Assembly: GCA_037013495.1 (NCBI GenBank)
Contig: CM072801.1
Coordinates: 37,188,001-37,252,000 of the forward strand
Direction: 5' to 3'
DNA from: Hippophae tibetana
Lineage: Eukaryota; Streptophyta; Magnoliopsida; Rosales; Elaeagnaceae
Length of the DNA stretch: 64,000 nt
The position numbers and the translations under genes are program-made. The notes under the pieces are model-generated. The model had not been told where the DNA came from. It saw nothing but the letters and a program-made list of their open reading frames with translations, and did no database searches. This document shows positions 25,619 to 38,194 of the stretch, one piece after another (position 1 is the stretch's first letter; each line of letters starts with the position of its first letter).

Positions 25619-28600
25619 AAAAAACCATAGAGCTACTCCAGTTCGCGATTTCAATCAAATCTAGGTTACTAATGTGGGTTGCTACTTTAAACTGTTGTAG
25701 ATTTTAATTGGTTTATCGAAATGACTATTATAATCAATCAAATCGTTGCTCTTTCTATTCCAAAAACACGCTCACAAAAAAGTTTATTTATCGGAATCGG
25801 TTAACCAAAATTACTTCGTTTACACTACTTGCCAACCTCAAATAGTTACGTGGCTTCTTATTGCGTTGTTTTCTGTTCTTGTTCTTTGGGTTCCAATTTG
25901 ATCATCTTAACCCTGTTCTAAGCAATTTAATCATTCTTAATCGTTGAGTTCCTATGTTGTCCGCCAAATGGTTCCGCATCATTTGGTATCAAAGCCTTGG
26001 TTGCTGAAAATATGTAATATAACTTCATATATGTATTTTTTTGAATTTTACATTTAAAAAAACTTTGTCCATTGAATTTTCCTATTTTATCATAAGTCAA
26101 AATCTTAAAGAAAGATAGATATTTGTATACCAAGTCTTGTGTTTTCTTTCAATTTTTTTGTCATTATTTTGTCTTTCGATTTAATTTCCTAGTTTTCTTT
26201 AAATTCTTTGTACCTTTTTCATGATTTATGTTTTTTGTGGTCAACCTATCTTTGTTCTTGAAAAAACCTTAGAGCTACTCAAGTTCTCGATTTCAATCAA
26301 AACTAGGTTACTAATATTGGTTGCAACTTTAAACTGTTGTAACCTTTAATTGGTTTATCGAAATGACTATTATAATCAATCAAATCGTTGCTCTTTCTAT
26401 TCCAAAAACACGCTCAAAGAAAAGTTTATTTATCGGAATCGTTTAACCAAAATTACTTCGTTTACACTACTTGCCAACCTCAAATAGTTAGGTGGCTTCT
26501 TATTGTGTTGTTTTCTATTCTTGTACTTTTGGGTTCCAATTTGATCATCTTAACCCTGTTCTAAGCAATTTAATCATTCTTAATCGTTGAGTTCCTATGT
26601 TATCTGCCAAAAGGTTCCGCATCATTTGGTATCAAAGCCTTGTTGCTGAAAATATATAATATAACTTCATATATGTATTTTTTTTCAATTTTACATTTAA
26701 AAAAACTTTGTCCATTGAATTTTTCTATTCTTTCATAAGTCAAAATCTTAAAGAAAGATAGATATTTGTATACCAAGTCTTGTGTTTTCTTTCAATTTTG
26801 TTGTCATTATTTTGTCTTTCGATTTAATTTCCTAGTTTTCATTAAATTCTTTGTACCTTCTTCATGATTTATGTTTTTTGTGGTCAACCTATCTTTGTTC
26901 TTGAAAAAACCTTAGAGCTACTCCAGTTCGCGATTTCAATCAAATCTAGGTTACTAATGTGGGTTGCTACTTTAAACTGTTGTAGATTTTAATTGGTTTA
27001 TCGAAATGACTATTATAATCAATCAAATCGTTGCTCTTTCTATTCCAAAAACACGCTCACAAAAAAGTTTATTTATCGGAATCGGTTAACCAAAATTACT
27101 TCGTTTACACTACTTGCCAACCTCAAGTAGTTAGGTGGCTTCTTATTGTGTTGTTTTCCGTTCTTGTTCTTTTGGGTTCCAATTTGATCATCTTAACACT
27201 GTTCTAAGCAATTTAATCATTCTTAATCGTTGAGTTCCTATGTTGCCGCCAAAAGGGTCCGCATCATTTGGTATCAAAGCCTTGGTTGCTGAAAATATGT
27301 AATTTATCTTCATATATGTATTTTTTTGAATTTTGCATTTAAAAAAACTTTGTCCATTGAATTTTCTATTCTTTCATAAGTGAAAATCACAAAGAAAGAT
27401 AGATATTTGTATACCAAGTCTTGTGTTTTCTTTCAATTTTGTTGTCATTATTTTGTCTTTCTATTTAATTTCCTAGTTTTCTTTAAATCCTTTGTACCTT
27501 CTTCAATATTTATGTTTTTTGTGGTTCACCTATGTTTGTTCTTGAAAAAACCTTAGAGCTACTCCAGTTCGTGATTTCAATCAAAACTAGGTTACTAATA
27601 TGGGTTGCTACTTTAAACTGTTGTAACTTTTAATTGGTTTATCGAAATGACTATTATAATCAATCAAATCGTTGCTCTTTCTATTCCAAAAACACGCTCA
27701 CAGAAAAGTTTATTTATCGGAATCGGTTAACCAAAATTACTTCGTTTACACTACTTGCCAACCTCAAATAGTTACGTGGCTTCTTATTGGGTTGTTTTCT
27801 GTTCTTGTTCTTTGGGTTCCAATTTGATCATCTTAACCCTGTTCTAAGCAATTTAATCATTCTTAATCGTTGAGTTCCTATGTTGTCCGCCAAATGGTTC
27901 CGCATCATTTGGTATCAAAGCCTTGGTTGCTGAAAATATGTAATATATCTTCATATATGTATTTTTTTGAATTTAACATTTAAAAAAACTTTGTCCATAG
28001 AATTTTTCTATTCTTTCATAAGTCAAAATCTTAAAGAAAGATAGATATTTGTATACCAAGTCTTGTGTTTTCTTTCAATTTTGTTGTCATTATTTTGTCT
28101 TTCGATTTAATTTCCTAGTTTTCATTAAATTCTTTGTACCTTCTTCATGATTTATGTTTTTTGTGGTCAACCTATCTTTGTTCTTGAAAAAACCTTACAG
28201 CTACTCCAGTTCGCGATTTCAATCGAAACTAGGTTACTAATATGGGTTGCAACTTTAAACTGTTGTAACTTTTAATTGGTTTATCGAAATGACTATTATA
28301 ATGAATTAAATCGTTGCTCTTTTGATTCCAAAAACACGCTCAAAGAAAAGTTTATTTATCGGAATCAGTTAACCAAAATTACTTCGTTTACACTACTTGA
28401 TAACCTCAAATAGTTAGGTGGCTTCTTATTGCGTTGTTTTCTATTCTTGTTCTTTTGGGTTCCAATTTCATCATCTTTACCCTGTTCTAAGCAATTTAAT
28501 CATTCTTAATCGTTGAGTTCCTATGTTGTCCGCCAAAAGGTTCCACATCATTTGGTATCAAAGCCTTGGTTGCTGAAAATATGTAATATATCTTCATATA

Positions 28601-31600
28601 TGTATTTTTTTGAATTTTACATTTAAAAAAACATTGTCCATTGAATTTTCCTATTCCATCATAAGTCAAAATCTTAAAGCAAGATAGATATTTGTATACC
28701 AAGTCTTGTGTTTTCTTTCAATTTTTTTGTCATAATTTTGTCTTTCGATTTAATTTCCTAGTTTTCTTTAAATTCTTTGTACCTTCTTCATGATTTATGT
28801 TTTTTGTGGTCAACCTATCTTTGTTCTTGAAAAAACCTTAGAGCTACTCCAGTTCGCGATTTCAATCAAAACTAGGTTACTAATATGGGTTGCAACTTTA
28901 AACTGTTGTAACTTTTAATTGGTTTATCGAAATGACTATAATAATCAATCAAATCGTTGCTCTTTCGATTCCAAAAACACGCTCAAAGAAAAGTTTATTT
29001 ATCAGAATCGGTTAACCAAAATTACTTCGTTTACGCTACTTGCCAACCTCAAATAGTTAGGTGGCTTCTTATTGCGTTGTTTTCTGTTCTTTTTCTTTTG
29101 GGTTCCAATTTGATCATCTTAACCTTGTTCTAAGCAATTTAATCATTCTTAATCGTTGAGTTCCTATGTTGTCCGCCAAAAGGTTCCGCATCATTTGGTA
29201 TCAAATCCTTGGTTGCTGAAAATATGTAATTTATCTTCATATATGTATTTTTTTGAATTTTACATTTAAAAAAAACTTTGTCCATTGAATTTTATATGCT
29301 TTCATAAGTCAAAATCACAATGAAAGATAGATATTTGTATACCAAGTCTTGTGTTTTCTTTCAATTTTGTTGTCATTATTTTGTCTTTCGATTTAATTTC
29401 CTAGTTTTCATTAAATTCTTTGTACCTTCTTTATGATTTATGTTTTTTGTGGTCAACGTACCTTTGTTCTTGAAAAAACCTTAGAGCTACTCCAGTTCGC
29501 GATTTCAATCAAATCTAGGTTACTAATATGGGTTGCTACTTTAAACTGTTGTAACTTTTAATTGGTTTATCGAAATGACTATTATAATCAATCAAATCGT
29601 TGCTCTTTCTATTCCAAAAACACGCTCACAGAAAAGTTTATTTATCGGAATCGGTTAACCAAAATTACTTCGTTTGCACTACTTGCCAACCTCAAATAGT
29701 TACGTGGCTTCTTATTGCATTGTTTTCTGTTCTTGTTCTTTGGGTTCCAATTTGATCATCTTAACCCTGTTCTAAGCAATTTAATCATTCTTAATCGTTG
29801 AGTTCCTATGTTGTCCGCCAAATGGTTCCGCATCATTTGGTATCAAAGCCTTGGTTGCTGAAAATATGTAATATATCTTCATATATGTATTTTTTTGAAT
29901 TTTACATTTAAAAAAAATTTGTCCATTGAATTTTCCTATTCTATCATAAGTCAAAATCTTAAACAAAGATAGATATTTGTATACCAAGTCTTGTGTTTTC
30001 TTTCAATTTGTTTTTCATTATTTTGTCTTTCGATTTAATTTCCTAGTTTTTCTTTAAATTCTTTGTACCTTCTTCATGATTTATGTTTTTTGTGGTCAAC
30101 CTATCTTTGTCCTTCAAAAAACCTTAGAGGTACTCCAGTTCGCGATTACAATAAAAACTAGGTTACTAATATGGGTTGCAACTTTAAACTGTTGTAACTT
30201 TAAATTGGTTTATCGAAATGACTATTATAATCAATCAAATCGTCGCTCTTTCGATTAAAAAAACACGCTCAAAGAAAAGTTTATTTATCGGAATTTGTTT
30301 TACCAAAATTACTTCGTTTACACTACTTGCCAACCTCAAATAGTTAGGTGGCTTCTTATTGTGTTGTTTTCTATTCTTGTACTTTTGGGTTCCAATTTGA
30401 TCATCTTAACCCTGTTCTAAGCAATTTAATCATTCTTAATCGTTGAGTTCCTATGTTATCCGCCAAAAGGTTCCGGATCATTTGGTATCAAAGCCTTGTT
30501 GCTGAAAATATATAATATAACTTCATATATGTATTTTTTTGAATTTTACATTTAAAAAAACTTTGTCCATTGAATTTTTCTATTCTTTCATAAGTCAAAA
30601 TCTTAAAGAAAGATAGATATTTGTATACCAAGTCTTGTGTTTTCTTTCAATTTTTTTGTCATTATTTTGTCTTTCGATTTAATTTCCTAGTTTTCTTTAA
30701 ATTCTTTGTACCTTTTTCATGATTTATGTTTTTTGTGGTCAACCTATCTTTGTTCTTGAAAAAACCTTAGAGCTACTCAAGTTCTCGATTTCAATCAAAA
30801 CTAGGTTACTAATATGGGTTGCAACTTTAAACTGTTGTAACCTTTAATTGGTTTATCGAAATGACTATTATAATCAATCAAATCGTTGCTCTTTCTATTC
30901 CAAAAACACGCTCAAAGAAAAGTTTATTTATCGGAATCGTTTAACCAAAATTACTTCGTTTACACTACTTGCCAACCTCAAATAGTTAGGTGGCTTCTTA
31001 TTGTGTTGTTTTCTATTCTTGTACTTTTGGGTTCCAATTTGATCATCTTAACCCTGTTCTAAGCAATTTAATCATTCTTAATCGTTGAGTTCCTATGTTA
31101 TCCGCCAAAAGGTTCCGGATCATTTGGTATCAAAGCCTTGTTGCTGAAAATATATAATATAACTTCATATATGTATTTTTTTGAATTTTACATTTAAAAA
31201 AACTTTGTCCATTGAATTTTTCTATTCTTTCATAAGTCAAAATCTTAAAGAAAGATAGATATTTGTATACCAAGTCTTGTGTTTTCTTTCAATTTTGTTG
31301 TCATTATTTTGTCTTTCGATTTAATTTCCTAGTTTTCATTAAATTCTTTGTACCTTCTTCATGATTTATGTTTTTTGTGGTCAACCTATCTTTGTTCTTG
31401 AAAAAACCTTAGAGCTACTCCAGTTCGCGATTTCAATCAAATCTAGGTTACTAATGTTGGTTGCTACTTTAAACTTTTGTAGATTTTAATTGGTTTATCG
31501 AAATGACTATTATAATCAATCAAATCGTTGCTCTTTCTATTCCAAAAACACGCTCACAAAAAAGTTTATTTATCGGAATCGGTTAACCAAAATTACTTCG

Positions 31601-34337
31601 TTTACACTACTTGCCAACCTCAAGTAGTTAGGTGGCTTCTTATTGTGTTGTTTTCCGTTCTTGTTCTTTTGGGTTCCAATTTGATCATCTTAACCCTGTT
31701 CTAAGCAATTTAATCATTCTTAATCGTTGAGTTCCTATGTTGCCGCCAAAAGGGTCCGCATCATTTGGTATCAAATCCTTGGTTGCTGAAAATATGTAAT
31801 TTATCTTCATATATGTATTTTTTTGAATTTTACATTTAAAAAAAAACTTTGTCCATTGAATTTTATATGCTTTCATAAGTCAAAATCACAATGAAAGATA
31901 GATATTTGTATACCAAGTCTTGTGTTTTCTTTCAATTTTGTTGTCATTATTTTGTCTTTCGATTTAATTTCCTAGTTTTCATTAAATTCTTTGTACCTTC
32001 TTCATGATTTATGTTTTTTGTGGTCAACCTATCTTTGTTCTTGAAAAAACCTTAGAGCTACTCCAGTTCGCGATTTCAATCAAATCTAGGTTACTAATAT
32101 GGGTTGCTACTTTAAACTTTTGTAGATTTTAATTGGTTTATCGAAATGACTATTATAATCAATCAAATCGTTGCTCTTTCTATTCCAAAAACACGCTCAC
32201 AGAAAAGTTTATTTATCGGAATCGGTTAACCAAAATTACTTCGTTTACACTACTTGCCAACCTCAAATAGTTACGTGGCTTCTTATTGCGTTGTTTTCTG
32301 TTCTTGTTCTTTGGGTTCCAATTTGATCATCTTAACCCTGTTCTAAGCAATTTCATCATTCTTAATCGTTGAGTTCCTATGTTGTCCGCCAAATGGTTCC
32401 GCATCATTTGGTATCAAAGCCTTGGTTGCTGAAAATATGTAATATAACTTTATATATGTATTTTTTTGAATTTTACATTTAAAAAAACTTTGTCCATAGA
32501 ATTTTTCTATTCTTTCATAAGTCAAAATCTTAAAGAAAGATAGATATTTGTATACCAAGTCTTGTGTTTTCTTTCAATTTTGTTGTCATTATTTTGTCTT
32601 TCGATTTAATTTCCTAGTTTTCATTAAATTCTTTGTACCTTCTTCATGATTTATGTTTTTTGTGGTCAACCTATCTTTGTTCTTGAAAAAACCTTAGAGC
32701 TACTCCAGTTCGCGATTTCAATCGAAACTAGGTTACTAATATGGGTTGCAACTTTAAACTGTTGTAACTTTTAATTGGTTTATCGAAATGACTATTATAA
32801 TGAATTAAATCGTTGCTCTTTTGATTCCAAAAACACGCTCAAAGAAAAGTTTATTTATCGGAATCAGTTAACCAAAATTACTTCGTTTACACTACTTGAT
32901 AACCTCAAATAGTTAGGTGGCTTCTTATTGCGTTGTTTTCTATTCTTGTTCTTTTGGGTTCCAATTTCATCATCTTTACCCTGTTCTAAGCAATTTAATC
33001 ATTCTTAATCGTTGAGTTCCTATGTTGTCCGTCAAAAGGTTCCACATCATTTGGTATCAAAGCCTTGGTTGCTGAAAATATGTAATATATCTTCATAAAT
33101 GTATTTTTTTGAATTTTACATTTAAAAAAACATTGTCCATTGAATTTTCCTATTCTATCATAAGTCAAAATCTTAAAGCAAGATAGATATTTGTATACCA
33201 AGTCTTGTGTTTTCTTTCAATTTTTTTGTCATAATTTTGTCTTTCGATTTAATTTCCTAGTTTTCTTTAAATTCTTTGTACCTTCTTCATGATTTATGTT
33301 TTTTGTGGTCAACCTATCTTTGTTCTTGAAAAAACCTTAGAGCTACTCCAGTTCGCGATTTCAATCAAAACTAGGTTACTAATATGGGTTGCAACTTTAA
33401 ACTGTTGTAACTTTTAATTGGTTTATCGAAATGACTATAATAATCAATCAAATCGTTGCTCTTTCGATTCCAAAAACACGCTCAAAGAAAAGTTTATTTA
33501 TCAGAATCGGTTAACCAAAATTACTTCGTTTACGCTACTTGCCAACCTCAAATAGTTACGTGGCTTCTTATTGCGTTGTTTTCTGTTCTTTTTCTTTCGG
33601 GTTCCAATTTGATCATCTTAACCCTGTTCTAAGAAATTTAATCATTCTTAATCGTTGAGTTCCTATGTTGTCCGCCAAATGGTTCCGCATCATTTGGTAT
33701 CAAAGCCTTGGTTGCTGAAAATATGTAATATATCTTCATATATGTATTTTTTTGAATTTTACATTTAAAAAAACTTTGTCCATTGAATTTTCCTATTCTA
33801 TCATAAGTCAAAATCTTAAAGAAAGATAGATATTTGTATACCAAGTCTTGTGTTTTCTTTCAATTTTGTTGTCATTATTTTGTCTTTCGATTTAATTTCC
33901 TAGTTTTCATTAAATTCTTTGTACCTTCTTCATGATTTATGTTTTTTGTGGTCAACCTATCTTTGTTCTTGAAAAAACCTTAGAGCTACTCCAGTTCGCG
34001 ATTTCAATCAAATCTAGGTTACTAATATGGGTTGCTACTTTAAACTGTTGTAGATTTTAATTGGTTTATCGAAATGACTATTATAATCAATCAAATCGTT
34101 GCTCTTTCTATTCCAAAAACACGCTCACAAAAAAGTTTATTTATCGGAATCGGTTAACCAAAATTACTTCGTTTACACTACTTGCCAACCTCAAGTAGTT
34201 AGGTGGCTTCTTATTGTGTTGTTTTCCGTTCTTGTTCTTTTGGGTTCCAATTTGATCATCTTAACCTTGTTCTAAGCAATTTAATCATTCTTAATCGTTG
34301 AGTTCCTATGTTGTCCGCCAAAAGGTTCCGCATCATT
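25619..34337 (+). repeat. Mosaic block of mixed monomer types
   Basis: The anchors are 25984, 26627, 27269, 27910, 28553, 29196, 29838, 30483, 31125, 31766, 32409, 33052 and 33695. Using the a-f types defined at 42053-45909, the sequence 27910-28553 is b-c and recurs at 32409-33052, 4,499 bp (seven monomers) later. Units at 30483 and 31125 are near-identical neighbours (TTATCCGCC, TTCCGGATC, ATATATAATATAAC). The unit at 27269 has TTTTGCATTT, AAGTGAAAATCAC and CTTCAATATTTATG. Those variants reappear only near 59.4 kb and, in part, near 62.6 kb. No gene or inserted element is present. Confidence 0.8.
30010..30315 (+). repeat. g-type variant segment (isolated copy)
   Basis: This is the variant block GTCCTTCAAAAAACC ... 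GAGGTACTCC ... CGATTACAATAAAAAC ... TCGATTAAAAAAACACG. It is the one seen in the trimer (22.36 and 24.29 kb) and near 53.2 and 57.7 kb. Here it is joined downstream to h-type sequence (TTGTGTTGTTTTCTATTC) instead of the usual GCGTTTTTTTTCTG with TTTTTATGTTCC. It therefore ends in a different crossover from the other four copies. Confidence 0.75.
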
Positions 34338-34973
34338 TGGTATCAAATCCTTGGTTGCTGAAAATATGTAATTTATCTTCATATATGTATTTTTTTGAAT
34401 TTTACATTTAAAAAAAACTTTGTCCATTGAATTTTATATGCTTTCATAAGTCAAAATCACAATGAAAGATAGATATTTGTATACCAAGTCTTGTGTTTTC
34501 TTTCAATTTTGTTGTCATTATTTTGTCTTTCGATTTAATTTCCTAGTTTTCATTAAATTCTTTGTACCTTCTTCATGATTTATGTTTTTTGTGGTCAACC
34601 TACCTTTGTTCTTGAAAAAACCTTAGAGCTACTCCAGTTCGCGATTTCAATCAAATCTAGGTTACTAATATGGGTTGCTACTTTAAACTGTTGTAACTTT
34701 TAATTGGTTTATCGAAATGACTATTATAATCAATCAAATCGTTGCTCTTTCTATTACAAAAACACGCTCACAGAAAAGTTTATTTATCGGAATCGGTTAA
34801 CCAAAATTACTTCGTTTACACTACTTGCCAACCTCAAATAGTTACGTGGCTTCTTATTGCGTTGTTTTCTGTTCTTGTTCTTTGGGTTCCAATTTGATCA
34901 TCTTAACCCTATTCTAAGCAATTTCATCATTCTTAACCGTTGAGTTCCTATGTTGTCCGCCAAATGGTTCCGC

Positions 34974-34992
34974 ATCATTTGGTATCAAAGCC
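34974..34992 (+). other. Candidate LTR end plus PBS (representative monomer)
   Basis: In this b-type unit the sequence reads CATCA, then TT, then TGGTATCAAAGCC (34980-34992). LTR retrotransposons end their 5' LTR in CA, followed by a short spacer and a PBS that starts TGG, the complement of the tRNA's CCA tail. The order, spacing and 12 of 13 bases fit an initiator-Met PBS. No polypurine tract followed by TG and no gag/pol coding remnant was found. The relic, if real, is only the LTR-end/leader part. Confidence 0.55.
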
Positions 34993-35031
34993 TTGGTTGC
35001 TGAAAATATGTAATATATCTTCATATATGTA

Positions 35032-35058
35032 TTTTTTTGAATTTTACATTTAAAAAAA
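35032..35058 (+). other. AT-only-armed dyad (potential hairpin/cruciform), representative copy
   Basis: The left arm TTTTTTTGAAT, the loop TTTAC and the right arm ATTTAAAAAAA form an 11-bp dyad with one G-T mismatch, which is a tolerated wobble pair in RNA. It starts about 52 bp after the anchor and is present in nearly every unit. The A-run varies from 7 to 9 and the T-run from 6 to 8. It is the most obvious secondary-structure candidate in the monomer. Function is unknown. Confidence 0.6.
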
Positions 35059-35315
35059 CTTTGTCCATAGAATTTTTCTATTCTTTCATAAGTCAAAATC
35101 TTAAAGAAAGATAGATATTTGTATACCAAGTCTTGTGTTTTCTTTCAATTTTGTTGTCATTATTTTGTCTTTCGATTTAATTTCCTAGTTTTCATTAAAT
35201 TCTTTGTACCTTCTTCATGATTTATGTTTTTTGTGGTCAACCTATCTTTGTTCTTGAAAAAACCTTAGAGCTACTCCAGTTCGCGATTTCAATCGAAACT
35301 AGGTTACTAATATGG

Positions 35316-35347
35316 GTTGCAACTTTAAACTGTTGTAACTTTTAATT
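35316..35347 (+). repeat. Internal 16-bp tandem duplication within the monomer (representative copy)
   Basis: GTTGCAACTTTAAACT (35316-35331) is followed directly by GTTGTAACTTTTAATT (35332-35347), matching at 13 of 16 positions. The pair is present in most units, with CAAC changed to CTAC in many of types a, d and e. It is the only short direct duplication I could see inside the 643-bp unit. Confidence 0.6.
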
Positions 35348-38194
35348 GGTTTATCGAAATGACTATTATAATCAATTAAATCGTTGCTCTTTTGATTCCA
35401 AAAACACGCTCAAAGAAAAGTTTATTTATCGGAATCAGTTAACCAAAATTACTTCGTTTACACTACTTGATAACCTCAAATAGTTAGGTGGCTTCTTATT
35501 GCGTTGTTTTCTATTCTTGTTCTTTTGGGTTCCAATTTCATCATCTTTACCCTGTTCTAAGCAATTTAATCATTCTTAATCGTTGAGTTCCTATGTTGTC
35601 CGCCAAAAGGTTCCACATCATTTGGTATCAAAGCCTTGGTTGCTGAAAATATGTAATATATCTTCATATATGTATTTTTTTGAATTTTACATTTAAAAAA
35701 ACATTGTCCATTGAATTTTCCTATTCTATCATAAGTCAAAATCTTAAAGCAAGATAGATATTTGTATACCAAGTCTTGTGTTTTGTTTCAATTTTTTTGT
35801 CATAATTTTGTCTTTCGATTTAATTTCCTAGTTTTCTTTAAATTCTTTGTACCTTCTTCATGATTTATGTTTTTTGTGGTCAACCTATCTTTGTTCTTGA
35901 AAAAACCTTAGAGCTACTCCAGTTCGCGATTTCAATCAAAACTAGGTTACTAATATGGGTTGCAACTTTAAATTGTTGTAACTTTTAATTGGTTTATCGA
36001 AATGACTATAATAATAAATCAAATCGTTGCTCTTTCGATTCCAAAAACACGCTCAAAGAAAAGTTTATTTATCAGAATCGGTTAACCAAAATTACTTCGT
36101 TTACGCTACTTGCCAACCTCAAATAGTTACGTGGCTTCTTATTGCGTTGTTTTCTGTTCTTTTTCTTTCGGGTTCCAATTTGATCATCTTAACCCTGTTC
36201 TAAGAAATTTAATCATTCTTAATCGTTGAGTTCCTATGTTGTCCGCCAAATGGTTCCGCATCATTTGGTATCAAAGCCTTGGTTGCTGAAAATATGTAAT
36301 ATAACTTCATATATGTATTTTTTTGAATTTTACATTTAAAAAAACTTTGTCCATTGAATTTTCCTATTCTATCATAAGTCAAAATCTTAAAGAAAGATAG
36401 ATATTTGTATACCAAGTCTTGTGTTTTCTTTCAATTTTGTTGTCATTATTTTGTCTTTCGATTTAATTTCCTAGTTTTCATTAAATTCTTTGTACCTTCT
36501 TCATGATTTATGTTTTTTGTGGTCAACCTATCTTTGTTCTTGAAAAAACCTTAGAGCTACTCCAGTTCGCGATTTCAATCAAATCTAGGTTACTAATATG
36601 GGTTGCTACTTTAAACTGTTGTAGATTTTAATTGGTTTATCGAAATGACTATTATAATCAATCAAATCGTTGCTCTTTCTATTCCAAAAACACGCTCACA
36701 AAAAAGTTTATTTATCGGAATCGGTTAACCAAAATTACTTCGTTTACACTACTTGCCAACCTCAAGTAGTTAGGTGGCTTCTTATTGTGTTGTTTTCCGT
36801 TCTTGTTCTTTTGGGTTCCAATTTGATCATCTTAACCCTGTTCTAAGCAATTTAATCATTCTTAATCGTTGAGTTCCTATGTTGCCGCCAAAAGGGTCCG
36901 CATCATTTGGTATCAAAGCCTTGGTTGCTGAAAATATGTAATTTATCTTCATATATGTATTTTTTTGAATTTTACATTTAAAAAAAAACTTTGTCCATTG
37001 AATTTTATATGCTTTCATAAGTCAAAATCACAATGAAAGATAGATATTTGTATACCAAGTCTTGTGTTTTCTTTCAATTTTGTTGTCATTATTTTGTCTT
37101 TCGATTTAATTTCCTAGTTTTCATTAAATTCTTTGTACCTTCTTCATGATTTATGTTTTTTGTGGTCATCCTATCTTTGTTCTTGAAAAAACCTTAGAGC
37201 TACTCCAGTTCGCGATTTCAATCAAATCTAGGTTACTAATATGGGTTGCTACTTTAAACTGTTGTAACTTTTAATTGGTTTATCGAAATGACTATTATAA
37301 TCAATCAAATCGTTGCTCTTTCTATTCCAAACACACACTCACAGAAAAGTTTATTTATCGGAATCGGTTAACCAAAATTACTTCGTTTACACTACTTGCC
37401 AACCTCAAATAGTTAGGTGGCTTCTTATTGTGTTGTTTTCTGTTCTTGTTCTTTTGGGTTCCAATTTGATCATCTTAACCCTGTTCTAATAAATTTAATC
37501 ATTCTTAATCGTTGAGTTCCTATGTTGTCCGCCAAATGGTTCCGCATCATTTGGTATCAAAGCCTTGGTTGCTGAAAATATGTAATATATCTTCATATAT
37601 GTATTTTTTTGAATTTTACATTTAAAAAAACTTTGTCCATAGAATTTTTCTATTCTTTCATAAGTCAAAATCTTAAAGAAAGATAGATATTTGTATACCA
37701 AGTCTTGTGTTTTCTTTCAATTTTTTTGTCATTATTTTGTCTTTCGATTTAATTTCCTAGTTTTCTTTAAATTCTTTGTACCTTTTTCATGATTTATGTT
37801 TTTTGTGGTCAACCTATCTTTGTTCTTGAAAAAACCTTAGAGCTACTCAAGTTCTCGATTTCAATCAAAACTAGGTTACTAATATGGGTTGCAACTTTAA
37901 ACTGTTGTAACCTTTAATTGGTTTATCGAAATGACTATTATAATCAATCAAATCGTTGCTCTTTCTATTCCAAAAACACGCTCAAAGAAAAGTTTATTTA
38001 TCGGAATCGTTTAACCAAAATTACTTCGTTTACACTACTTGCCAACCTCAAATAGTTAGGTGGCTTCTTATTGTGTTGTTTTCTGTTCTTGTTCTTTTGG
38101 GTTCCAATTTGATCATCTTAACCCTGTTCTAATAAATTTAATCATTCTTAATCGTTGAGTTCCTATGTTGTCCGCCAAATGGTTCCGCATCATT

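Larger units (their letters stand above)
34338..38194 (+). repeat. Six-monomer HOR copy I (a-f), 3,857 bp
   Basis: The anchors are 34338 (a), 34980 (b), 35623 (c), 36266 (d), 36908 (e) and 37552 (f). The same order restarts at 42053, 7,715 bp later. Copy I shares the rare CTTAACCG (about 34932) with copy II (about 42647). Its f unit has a downstream half replaced by the TTTTTCATG/CAAGTTCTCG class (37.79-37.86 kb), so copy I is not a perfect parent of the others. Confidence 0.85.

Noticed and set aside
33638..33844. The recurring 68-codon - strand ORF as a protein-coding gene
   Set aside because: It lies within the tandem unit, is broken in many units, matches no domain I recognise and has no visible promoter or ribosome context. 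Satellite amplification alone explains its recurrence.
35332..35622. A full ~290-bp solo LTR starting at TGTTGTAAC and ending at CATCA
   Set aside because: The TG start is not preceded by a purine tract and has no target-site duplication. TG dinucleotides are too common here to call a boundary.
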